DNA from: Lewinellaceae bacterium
Lineage (GTDB): Bacteria; Bacteroidota; Bacteroidia; Chitinophagales; Saprospiraceae
Direction of reading: 5' to 3'
Length of the DNA: 28,311 nucleotides
NCBI GenBank assembly: GCA_016711435.1
Contig: JADJSY010000027.1
Span: 1-28,311 of the forward strand
The notes beneath the pieces are model-generated. The model saw only the letters and a list, made by a program, of their open reading frames with translations, was not told where the DNA came from and made no database searches. Positions 1 to 7,635 of this stretch are shown here, one piece after another. Position numbers and translations under genes: made by a program. The stretch's first letter is position 1, and each line of letters opens with the position of its first letter.

Positions 1-1743
1 CCCTTTCAAGTAACCGAACTTGTCTTTGGCTACCAGGCCGCTGCCGGTAAACTGGAAACGCAGCACCGCCCGGTCTTTTTCAAACTGTGCAGCGTCAGCA
101 TGGGGCGCTGTGCAACCAAGTCTTATGGTAAACATTTTTCCAACGCGACGGCTGCCAGTCTTTTTCCGACATCCTGTTTGTTGGTGGGGTGAATATCTTT
201 TCGGGTCGCCAATATCGAGGTCGTGACGGCCATGCCTGTTTCGGCAGTTGAAGGGTCGGGGTTTGCGCTTCCCGCAGTTCAGCCCAATCGCTGCCTTCAT
301 TGCTGTTTTGATAAGCGCCGGCCGACGATAACTGTACAAAATAAAAAGGAAATTCATCGTTCCAACGGTTTGCGCCAGTCCTGAATCATGAGCGGGAACA
401 GTGGCCGGTACTCACACGCCCGGCCCGCGTTGGATTCGCCCTGGTACCACAGAGCGCCGCGGATGCCGTACGGAATCAGTGGTGCGATCGTCTTGTTGTA
501 AATAGCGGCGCCACATTGTTGCTCCGAATGCGCAAAGTGTGCGGTTCGGCAAAAGCCGGCATCAGTTTCAGTCGTTGCCGGCCAGGATGAAGTGTTACGG
601 GTTTCGCGCGTACAAAGAGGTCGTTTTCAGACCCCATCAACCCCAGGCCAAACCATACAGGTTCAATAGTTTGGTGCAGGTTGACCATAAGTTTGTTCGG
701 GCCGGGTTTCAGGTAATGGGGGAATCAGAATCTTGCGCGTGCCTTTGTACAACCCCAATACTACCAGTTTTCCGTTGATGTATATTTCGTTGTAGTTGTA
801 ATTATCGCCAGCCCGAGTGTCGTTTCCCGCACCGTCATTTTCACCGGGAATGTCCACGGTTTTACCCATATAACCGTTGCGCCGGAGCCCGAACACCTTT
901 CAGTCCCGTTGCCGCATCGGGTCGGCGGTCAGCCAGCCCGACCAGTCGTGGTCGGGTTGCACATAACGATTTTCGTCTTCGGGCGTCGGGTTGGCGTCAG
1001 GGTTGCCGAACAGTTTCTTTTTGATGCTGCGTTCAGGCCGGAAATCGGCTTCTTCCCATGTTTGGCGGGAGATTCTCGACCCGTAAGGGCGCAATACCTC
1101 GGAAGCAAGCAGGCTTCTTTGCTGATCGGATCTCCACCTGCGAACCACCCCGGGACGAATGCAGGAGTGGACGGGAACCCGTTTGTTGAAATACCTCGCG
1201 AGCGAAAAGGGCCGGTTCGGTAAAATCTACCCACATTTTCAGGATTACAAATTTCACTCACCTTTTTTTCCAGGTCATCCACGGGCAATAAGGATACCTC
1301 CGTGTTCTACCCTGAAATGCCTGATTTGTGGGAGATCAGCGTTCTTCCCGCTCCTGTTTATAGTTGTTGGCCTGCGCGACACTCCATTCCATATTCGATT
1401 GGCCGGAACAAAGCCATACGTCGCCGATCACTGACGTCTTTACATTCCTGTTTGCCGGATGCGCTGGTAATCCGAGTGTGGGGCCGCCCGCTTCCAGGGC
1501 TGAAAGCTGTACCTGCCATTTCCGTTGCTGTCTGCCGTCGTTTGTTTGCAACTGGCTGGGGGCGCCGTTTAAGAAAAATAAGCTTCTTGACCGGTTTCAC
1601 CGGGATTGGTCCAACTGAAGCGGAATTGCTTTTTGCCGTTGTAATACGGCATGGTCCGGAAAAAGGCGGGCAAACCGCAATCGGGCCATCGCACTAAAAG
1701 GTTGTCAGGAAGCGGAAGACAGGAAAAAAACGCGTATTTTCAT
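1..1743 (-). pseudogene. sialate O-acetylesterase / acetylxylan esterase-like (SGNH), multiply frameshifted, C-terminus outside window
   Basis: Extracellular carbohydrate esterase of the sialate O-acetylesterase family, which in Bacteroidota often removes acetyl groups from hemicellulose. The pieces fall in family order on the minus strand but in changing frames. They are a start MKIRVFFLSS near 1743, the N-terminal FPDHAVLQRQKAIP motif (about 1625-1670), the catalytic-serine block IGDVWLCSGQSNMEWSV (about 1375-1440), a HSSWGGSQVEI-like block (about 1110-1160), a jelly-roll-like insert with NYNEIYINGKLVG (about 760-830), GIRGALWYQGESNAGRA (about 420-470) and the catalytic Asp/His motif DIHPTNKQD (about 165-200). 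Reading through needs roughly ten or more frame changes, so no intact product is encoded as written. The reading runs off the window at base 1. It lies just downstream of the GH9 gene on the same strand, so the two probably formed a polysaccharide-degradation operon. Family assignment is secure; whether this is decay or read error is open. Confidence 0.85.
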
Positions 1744-1824
1744 AATCATTGTTTGACGATCTGCTTCCGGGGGCCGTCCTCCCCAATATTAGCAAATGCC
1801 TGAAAAAAGGCAAATGTTTTGGAG

Positions 1825-3857
1825 TCAAAAAATAGTTTCTTTTTCAGTGACCTGTTTTTCTGAAACGACCCACGGCGGCGTTAAATATCTGAACTTTCCT
1901 GAAACCTGCCTCTGAAAACGAATGGTGCATTGATCCTTTGCGGGATTCAGGGAAAACCTCAAACAGTACAACCGGAAAATCAGCAGGTTCTATGGCGGGC
2001 ACTACCGCATTTTCTACAAAATTAGACAGCAAGGGAATATAGCCGGCGTTGTAATAAATGGCCGGTTCGGTAATTTCCAGGAACTTTCCGGCCATCCGTC
2101 GTTGAAATCGCGGTATGATTTCTGCGGGGGCTGATTGGCCGGGGGCGACAGTTGCGGATAGGAAAAATCCTTGTTCGGGCCGCCGGTGACGTAACCCGGC
2201 GCCGGGCCTTTCGGCGGGTCAGGGCGTGGTCGTAAGGCGTGTTGTTGCCAAACCAGGTGTGGTAAATTTCATTGGCGCAGGCATCGCCACCGTACGCTAC
2301 ATATTGGACAGCATGACCATGCCGAGCGGGTTGGTTCCGTGCAGCCAATGGACATATTGCTCTGCCGTTTCCCGGTATTGCGCCGCCTGGTCCGGATTGA
2401 TGTTGAATTCTACAAAATCCATATTCAGGGTGCCGCAGTTGCGCACAGCAGTTGCTGCCCCAATGGTGCGCCCAATCGTCCATTTGTGCGCGGTACATAT
2501 CCGTTTGCGCATTGTAGGATTCAATGGAAAGGCGTAATTCATGCTTCCTTTTTGGTTGCGAATGCCTGCGCAATGGCTGGTGTTGGCATTGGGCATCCCG
2601 GAATAACGCAACAAAGCGCGTTCCACCGCCGATTGATACGGCCCCCACCACGTGTTGAAATGGGTTCCACCAGAGCGTAGTTCGACTCGACAAATGTCTG
2701 ATACACTGCTGTCGCCCGTGGCCTCGTACAGGTAAAGGCAGCCCACCACCGCACTTTCCAATTGCCCGGCAGCATCCCGGTCGGCATCACCGGATTTGAT
2801 GTCGCCATCATCGCAGGCCGATTCAAATTGGGTAAAATTAGAGGTCCTGACCACCGCCCTTTGCCAGGCCAATTCGGCGCGGGCGAGCAGGTCGCCGCCG
2901 CAGGTTTGGAGGTCGGATTATTGCAGTACCGCTGAACACAACGCCCGCATGTGCAAACATCGCGCAGCCCGCCAGCGTAGCGGAGGTGCATTCCGGCGGG
3001 TAATAGCTCGGGCGGGTATCGGCACTAAGGCGGCGACACGTCGTTATAGTTGTCCACGCCGTCTTTAAGCAAAAATCCATTAGTACCACTCGCGTCCTGC
3101 ATGCGTTTGAGCCAGTCTAGTTCCACAGCAGTTCATCGAACAGATCGGGAATGCCGTTGCCGCTTTCCGGGATATTAAAATCATCGGTAAACACGTCTGG
3201 ATTGCGGCGGTAGGCTTCCAATAATTGGAGCACCGCACCTTCGGCAAAAAGTGGTGTATTTGTTGACGTCGCCCGCGTCCATCCAGCCGCCATGCAGATC
3301 ACGGGCCGTGTTGGGGTCGGTTTTCGCCCAGCGACTGCGGGCGGCGTGGTCCTGGTTGGGGCCTTCGTAACCGGTGGCATCCGCCCATTTGGTATCGGTA
3401 TAAGGCGGCTGTTTAGCAAAGTTGAGCCGCTGGTAAAAATACATCCGCGCCTGTTTCATTACCTCTTCGGTACACATCCGCGCCAATTTTGAACAGGGTA
3501 CGAAGATACATTTTTGACTACATCATGCAGATAGTATTCGCCCGGCGTTGTAACGGCAGAAAAATCGAACCACCAGCCCTTATCACCCGATTGGGATGGA
3601 CGTGCACCGTTATTCCAAGCTACCGGCGCGCCAGAAAATACGCTTTGCCCGTCGGATACCCGCCGCACTTCATAACATTGCCGGGGTAAAACTCTGCGCC
3701 GCATCAAAACCAACCACCGGGTCCCCGATGACGGCCACTTTTTGCTATCGGGCCAGTAACCGAACTGGTCGAGGCGGATAAAAGTGGAGACATTAGATTG
3801 CGCCTGGAGGCCGATGCAGAGGGAGATGGAGAGGAAAAGAAGGCTGGATTTTTTCAT
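1825..3857 (-). pseudogene. glycoside hydrolase family 9 (endoglucanase-like) with T9SS tail, multiply frameshifted
   Basis: Secreted GH9 enzyme expected to cleave beta-1,4-glucan chains. It starts with a signal peptide MKKSSLLFLSISLCIGLQAQ (start at 3857; an upstream in-frame Met at 3914 lies in repeat DNA). An N-terminal immunoglobulin-like CelD_N domain follows (FIRLDQFGYWPDSKK, then GKGWWFDFS-like and TPGEYYL). The GH9 domain shows GGWMDAGDVNKYTTF (about 3250-3295, the family's catalytic-aspartate motif), FNIPESGNGIPDLFDELLW (about 3120-3180), HWLHGTNPLGMVMLSNMYAYGG (about 2290-2350) and the C-terminal ITEPAIYYNAGYIPLLSNF block (about 2015-2080) with the acid/base glutamate. A remnant NPAKDQCTIRFQ near 1915-1950 resembles a T9SS sorting domain. 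Segments lie in all three minus frames, so frameshifts are frequent. Family recognition is firm; the end at 1825 is approximate. Confidence 0.85.
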
Positions 3858-3861
3858 GGTG

Positions 3862-3979
3862 CGAAGATTGGAAAATGGAACCGGGATTTTTCCCGACTTA
3901 GAGTAATGGAACACGGATTAGATTTTTTCCCGACTTAGATTAGAAAGAACACGGATTAAAAGGATGGGACACGGATTTT
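3862..3979. repeat. tandem CACGGATT-type word block (hairpin family A, degenerate)
   Basis: A noncoding stretch upstream of the GH9 start in which the words TTTTTCCCGACTTAGA and GAACACGGATT recur in degenerate tandem order. The part at 3947-3979 matches 21477-21509 at 30 of 33 positions, showing that this is a dispersed intergenic repeat and not a local duplication. No coding potential is evident. It directly adjoins the large palindrome starting at 3981. Confidence 0.75.
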
Positions 3980-3980
3980 C

Positions 3981-4146
3981 GCGCTTCGCGCTCGTAGGAA
4001 TAATAGGCAACACGGATTGGGCGGATGACGCGGATTTTCACGGATTTTCCCGCTTTAGAGAGTTACACAAAGAGCAAATATGTCACTTTTAGATAAGCAA
4101 GTCAACTCTAAAGCGGGAAAATCCGCGCTCATCCGAGTCATCGTAC
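3981..4146. repeat. palindromic element A1, left arm, loop and inner right arm (interrupted by IS110)
   Basis: The left arm runs from a GCGCTTCGCG block through GTAGGAATAATAGGCAAC and several CGGAT words to ATTTTCCCGCTTTAGAG (4044-4060). That 17-mer is perfectly complementary to 4106-4122, leaving a loop of about 45 nt. The right arm continues outward (ATCCGCGCTCATCCG...) to about 4146, then is lost. Its missing outer part reappears at 5205-5255, beyond the IS110 element. The layout, the arm sequence and the GTCAACTCT word at the loop/right-arm junction match the intact copy at 12853-13005. Confidence 0.8.
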
Positions 4147-4179
4147 GTTTGTATTGCTACAAAAAGTTTCTTTTTTTTG

Positions 4180-4365
4180 ATGCAAAGAAGTAGGGAGCGG
4201 AAAAAGACTGACGTGTCAGAGGGCCGCTAAGCCCGTCACGGATGTTAGTCCCCGCTCCCTTCTCATCACCAAAAACTGGACAGTTCATTAGGCAAAAAGC
4301 CTGCGTTACGATGATAGTTGCCAGGTGATGAGTTACTTCTCGTATTATTCATCACAAAATTAAAC
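4180..4365 (+). ncRNA. putative IS110 bridge RNA (5' noncoding end)
   Basis: IS110-group elements are known to carry a bridge RNA, which pairs with target and donor DNA, in the noncoding end upstream of the recombinase. This segment has three stems. AGGGAGCGG (4192-4200) pairs with CCGCTCCCT (4252-4260); it is extended by GACT/AGTC (4206-4209 / 4247-4250) and encloses GGGC/GCCC (4221-4224 / 4231-4234). AGGC/GCCT (4290-4293 / 4299-4302) forms a small hairpin. GTGATGA (4325-4331) pairs with TCATCAC (4349-4355). The stems are seen directly; assignment as bridge RNA is inferred from family knowledge and position. Exact ends are unknown. Confidence 0.55.
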
Positions 4366-4369
4366 CATC

Positions 4370-5130
4370 ATGCAAACATCTCCTATCATTTACATTGGAC
4401 TTGACGTCTCGAAAGATGAATTAGTAGTTGCTTATTTCGTTGCAGGTAAGTGGAAAAAGTGTAAAATTTGCAATACTTTGGATGACATATCGGCGTGGTT
4501 AACCAAACTAGATGTTAGTGGCAAGCACTTCGTATTGGAAGCCACAGGTCCGTATTCGGAACGATTGATTTATACGCTGTCCACCGCAGGCGTTCCTTTT
4601 TCAGTGGTGAATCCTGCTCAAAAGCCGGGCGATGTCTAAGCACTCCTCAAGACCAATAAAACGGATGACCAGGATGCTCAAACGTTGAGCCTGCTAGGCC
4701 AAAAAATGGATTTAATTACATATAAAATGCCAGATCGCACACAAAAAAAACGGAAAGAAGCCTTTTCTGCCCTTGCTTCTCTTCAAAAACAGGAGCAACA
4801 ACTGAAAAATCAACTGCATGCTTTTGAATATCGCGTGAACCCTAACCCCATCGCGGTTAAAGCGTTACAGGATGTTCTGGCAAGTACCCAGGAGGCCATT
4901 CAGACCCTGGAAAAGGAACTTAATCCCGAACAGGATGATGAAGAGGCAATACGATTGATTCATCAAATTGAGACGATCAAAGGGGTTGGAAAAAGCACCG
5001 CCAAAATCTTTGTTACCCTTTTTGGCAACTTCCAACATTTTAAAAATGCCAAGGCTTTCGCCAGGTTTATCGGACTATCTCCAACTGAGTTTACTTCCGG
5101 AACCTCCGTTCGAGGACGATCTTCCATCTC
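4370..5130 (+). pseudogene. IS110 family transposase, internal stop and lost C-terminus
   Basis: Recombinase that would move the insertion sequence. The N-terminal RuvC-like DEDD domain shows IYIGLDVSKDEL, HFVLEATGPYSERL and LLKTNKTDDQDAQTLSL, holding the expected acidic residues. After a coiled-coil-like middle part comes the Transposase_20 region (IETIKGVGKSTAKIFVTLFG, FARFIGLSPTEFTSGTS). A single in-frame TAA at 4637-4639 splits the gene: the sequence before it (VNPAQKPGDV) and after it (ALLKTNKTDD) reads on in the same frame. Family identity ends near codon 254, against about 330-400 residues in complete members, so the C-terminal region is gone and replaced by a G/C run and repeat DNA. 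It is very unlikely to be active. Confidence 0.88.
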
Positions 5131-5171
5131 CCCCGGCCCCGGGGGCGGGCCGCGCCCCGCGGGGGGGCCGC
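5130..5171. other. 42-nt run of only G and C at the IS110 breakpoint
   Basis: Bases 5130-5171 contain no A or T, with runs such as GGGGGGG and overlapping self-complementary words (GCCCCGGGGGC-like, CCGCG...CGCGG). Nothing comparable occurs elsewhere in the window, which has intermediate base composition. It lies where the transposase reading frame loses family similarity. It could be a natural deletion scar or an assembly/base-calling artefact. Confidence 0.8.
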
Positions 5172-5175
5172 ACTC

Positions 5176-5262
5176 CCTACGGCGCGAAGCGCAAAAAACA
5201 TGCGCGTAAGCGCGTCATCCGCGTCCCCATTATTCCTACGGCGCGAAGCGCACAAAACTGCG
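5176..5262. repeat. outer right arm of palindrome A1 plus a GCGCGAAGCGC direct repeat
   Basis: Bases 5212-5240 match the right arm of the family A element near 13005 (GCGT.ATCCGCGT..CCATTATTCCTA) at 24 of 29 positions, and are complementary to 3993-4035 on the other side of the IS110. The words CCTACGGCGCGAAGCGCA occur twice (5177-5194 and 5235-5252). The stretch ends about ten bases before the stop codon of the Fe-S protein gene, so the element closes a convergent gap. Confidence 0.7.
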
Positions 5263-5272
5263 CGCAGCGCCT

Positions 5273-6052
5273 TCAAGATATCCTGCTCAATATCATCTCT
5301 GAAAGATCATACACCGGGATTTGTTCATTTTTTTCCTTGGCTTTCAGTCCATCCTGCAGCATCGTGATACAAAAAGGGCAATTGGCCACCACGGCAGCCG
5401 GGTTGGTTTCCAGCGCTTCCTCGATGCGTTCGATGTTGATGCGTTTGTTGCCGGGTTCGTCTTCTTTCCACATTTGCGCGCCGCCGGCGCCGCAGCACAG
5501 GCCGTTTTTGCGGGAGCGTTTCATTTCCACGAGGTCTACATCGAGGGCTTCGAGCAGGGCGCGGGGGGCCTCATACACATTGTTAGCCCTGCCCAGATAA
5601 CAGGAGTCGTGGTAGGTGATGCGCTGTCCTTTGAAGTCGCCGCCTTCCTTGATTTTGAGTTTGCCGGAGGCGATGAGTTCGTTGAGCAACTGGGTGTGGT
5701 GTACCACTTCGTAGTGGCCGCCTAATTCCGGGTACTCATTTTTCAGGGTATTAAAACAGTGCGGACAAGCCGCCACGATCTTTTTCACCCCGTACATATT
5801 CAGGGTTTCGATGTTCATGGCGGCGGTCATCTGGAAGAGGAATTCGTTGCCGGCGCGCCGGGCCGGATCGCCGGTGCAGCGTTCTTCATTTCCCAAAATG
5901 GCAAACTCCACCCCGGCGTGGTTCAGGATTTCGCACAAGGCACGTGTCACCTTTTGAGCGCGGGTATCGTAACTGCCGGCGCATCCGACCCAAAAAAGGA
6001 TTTCCGGTGCGCGGCCTTCGGACTGGTATTCGGCAATTGTTTTGGCTAACAT
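5273..6052 (-). CDS. CCG-domain (Fe-S)-binding oxidoreductase subunit (HdrB/GlpC/LutA-like)
   Basis: A 259-residue cytosolic iron-sulfur subunit with two CCG (cysteine-rich) domains, the type found in heterodisulfide reductase B, GlpC and LutA. The N-terminal domain contains WVGCAGSYD, NEERCTGDPARR and AACPHCFNTLKNEY. The C-terminal domain contains YHDSCYLGR, LCCGAGGAQMW and ANCPFCITML. These cysteines would bind a special 4Fe-4S cluster. The gene lies about 150 bp downstream of a NarI-like membrane/ferredoxin gene on the same strand. The pair resembles a split form of membrane-bound reductases that pass electrons from acyl-CoA dehydrogenase/ETF or similar donors to menaquinone; the exact donor is inferred and not shown here. 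The start at 6052 is directly followed upstream by repeat DNA, so a longer N-terminus is unlikely. Confidence 0.88.
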   Translation of the reverse strand: MLAKTIAEYQSEGRAPEILFWVGCAGSYDTRAQKVTRALCEILNHAGVEFAILGNEERCTGDPARRAGNEFLFQMTAAMNIETLNMYGVKKIVAACPHCFNTLKNEYPELGGHYEVVHHTQLLNELIASGKLKIKEGGDFKGQRITYHDSCYLGRANNVYEAPRALLEALDVDLVEMKRSRKNGLCCGAGGAQMWKEDEPGNKRINIERIEEALETNPAAVVANCPFCITMLQDGLKAKEKNEQIPVYDLSEMILSRIS

Positions 6053-6200
6053 GATTGGTGTTTAGTGTATGGTGTTTAGTGTTTAGGGGGGCTTCGCTTT
6101 GGCGTGTTTTGGTGTTTTAGGTGTTGTGGCTTGGCGCGGCTTTGCTGGGACCACAGTTGCCAAAGGCGGAGTGCCCGAAACACCCACCAACACCAAACAC
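6053..6200. repeat. intergenic inverted repeat, GTTTAGTGTTT family (B1)
   Basis: The gap between two minus-strand genes is filled by a left arm of GTTTAGTGTATGGTGTTTAG words and a right arm CACCCACCAACACCAAACAC that abuts the upstream gene's stop codon (6201-6203). The interior holds CACAGTTGCCAAAGGC (6152-6167), which is found again unchanged at 19971-19986 inside the other copy of this family. It could form a long imperfect hairpin in the transcript. Confidence 0.75.
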
Positions 6201-7508
6201 TCATTCGTTCCACGCATCCCTTTCCGCGCTCATGGCCCAGGCCGCGCCCGCATTTTCAATAGCGTTGAACATGGGCAGCCATTCGCCGGGGCCGGCAGAT
6301 TGGGTGAGTATTTCGTGGCGGCGCATTTGCATAATGATGTCGAGCGGGTTGATGAGCACGGGACAGGCTTCCACGCAGGCGTTGCAGGTGGTGCAGGCGT
6401 GAAGTTCTTCCGGGGTGATGCGGTCGAACAGGCTTTTGCCGTCATCGTATTGTTCTTTCGTCGCTTTCCCGGCGGCAATGACAGCGCCTACTTCATCGGC
6501 CCGGTCGCGCACATCCATCATCACTTTGCGGGGCGACAGTTTTTTACCGGTGATATTGGCCGGACAGGCGGCGGTGCAACGGCCGCATTCCGTGCAGGAA
6601 TAGGCTTCCATGATGTTTTTCCAGGAAAGCGACAGCACGTCGTTGGCGCCGAATTCCGGCAATTCGCCTGCTGCGCCCGGGTCGGGTTGTTCCAGGCCCA
6701 TCATAATACGTACCTCTTTCTGAATCTCCGGCATATTTTCCATTTTACCTTTGGCGCTCAATTTGGCGTACCAGGTATTGGGGAATGCCAGCAGGATATG
6801 CAGGTGTTTGGAATATGGCAGGTACACCAGAAATCCGAATACGGTCAGGATATGCAGCCACCAGCCGAAACGCTCCACGCCGATAAGTGTGGCAGTGTCT
6901 AAGCCGCCAAACAATGCCGGACCCAGCCAGCTGCTCACGGCAAAAGCGCCGGTCGTGTGATAATGCTCTAAACCCCTCGTTTGCAAGGCTTTATCGCCAC
7001 CGTTCATACAAAAAACGCCGACGATCAGGATAATTTCCAGCAGCAATATGGTATTGGCGTCACGGGCCGGAAAACCTTTTAATTCGGGCTTTTGAAAACG
7101 CGCAACACCCAGCACATTACGGCGCATTAAAAAAGCGATAGTGGCCACAAAGGCCAACACGGAAAGTATTTCAATAAAACTGATGACGAATGTGTAAAAC
7201 CCGCCAAGCATCGGCGCAAAAAAGCGGTGGGTTCCAAAAATCCCGTCCACAAATATCTCGATCAGTTCTACCTGCGTCACTAAAAAAGCCACATAAATAA
7301 ACAGGTGCAATACTGCGGGCGTCCAGTTTTTGAACATTTTTTGCTGGCCGAAAGCCACCAGCAACACATTGCGCCAGCGTTCTGCGGCATTGCCTTTGAT
7401 CAATTCGGGTTTGCCTAAATGGATGTTTTGCCCAATACGGCTGAATCCTTTCCAGGCCGTTGCTACAGCAAGTCCGGCTATGATAATAAAAAGAAGGGAT
7501 TGAATCAT
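6201..7508 (-). CDS. NarI-like membrane protein with two 4Fe-4S ferredoxin motifs
   Basis: A 435-residue inner-membrane electron-transfer protein. The first part has several hydrophobic segments (MIQSLLFIIIAGLAVATAW at the N-terminus, then HLFIYVAFLVTQVELIEIFV, GGFYTFVISFIEILSVLAFV and HILTVFGFLVYLPYSKHLHI), resembling the haem-b/quinone-reactive NarI-type domain. The C-terminal half is a cytosolic ferredoxin domain with two clusters, CTECGRCTAACPANITG and CTTCNACVEACPVLINP. The CCG-domain gene follows on the same strand, and together they should make a quinone reductase-type complex. The start is set at 7508. An upstream in-frame Met at 7586 adds 26 residues, including HHSLLTTHYSPFTTHN, which are merely the translated arm of intergenic hairpin C1. 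The family match and operon partner are clear; the physiological donor is not. Confidence 0.87.
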   Translation of the reverse strand: MIQSLLFIIIAGLAVATAWKGFSRIGQNIHLGKPELIKGNAAERWRNVLLVAFGQQKMFKNWTPAVLHLFIYVAFLVTQVELIEIFVDGIFGTHRFFAPMLGGFYTFVISFIEILSVLAFVATIAFLMRRNVLGVARFQKPELKGFPARDANTILLLEIILIVGVFCMNGGDKALQTRGLEHYHTTGAFAVSSWLGPALFGGLDTATLIGVERFGWWLHILTVFGFLVYLPYSKHLHILLAFPNTWYAKLSAKGKMENMPEIQKEVRIMMGLEQPDPGAAGELPEFGANDVLSLSWKNIMEAYSCTECGRCTAACPANITGKKLSPRKVMMDVRDRADEVGAVIAAGKATKEQYDDGKSLFDRITPEELHACTTCNACVEACPVLINPLDIIMQMRRHEILTQSAGPGEWLPMFNAIENAGAAWAMSAERDAWNE

Positions 7509-7635
7509 GTTGTGAGTGGTGAATGGTGAGTAGTGAGTGGTGAGTAGTGAGTGGTGAATGGCATTCGCTAAGAAGAAAGAACTCATTGTACTTCTAAGAG
7601 AATGCTACTCACTACTCACTACTCACAACTCACTA
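7509..7635. repeat. intergenic inverted repeat, GTGAGTAGTGAGTGGT family (C1)
   Basis: The left arm (7512-7566) is tandem GTGAGTGGTGAATGGTGAGT-type words ending in GCATTC. The right arm (7600-7633) starts GAATGC and continues ACTCACTACTCACTACTCAC. The arms are complementary over about 27 nt with a few mismatches, around a loop of about 33 nt. The right arm ends next to the stop codon of the haloperoxidase gene (7636-7638). The sequence GAATGCYACTCACKACTCAC recurs at 21529-21548. Confidence 0.8.

Larger units (their letters stand above)
4147..5130 (+). mobile_element. IS110-family insertion sequence, decayed and 3'-truncated
   Basis: Contains a DEDD-type IS110 transposase gene preceded by about 220 nt of structured noncoding DNA, which is the layout of the IS110 group. 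Flanking sequence on both sides belongs to the same palindromic repeat, so the element inserted into the right arm of that hairpin. The right end is missing: similarity to IS110 proteins stops near 5130, where a pure G/C run begins. The left boundary is placed where the palindrome arm diverges (about 4141-4147). No terminal inverted repeats are visible, as usual for this family. Confidence 0.8.

Noticed and set aside
3862..4146. CRISPR-like repeated words
   Set aside because: Repeats are short, degenerate and without regular unique spacers or cas genes; they form inverted arms instead.
4625..4700. Programmed stop or frameshift controlling the IS110 transposase
   Set aside because: Both halves are in the same frame with a plain TAA and no slippery sequence; IS110 transposases are normally made from one continuous frame.
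6099..6902. 267-codon open frame on the plus strand
   Set aside because: Covers hairpin B1 and the antisense of the NarI-like/ferredoxin gene; its composition is that of a shadow frame.
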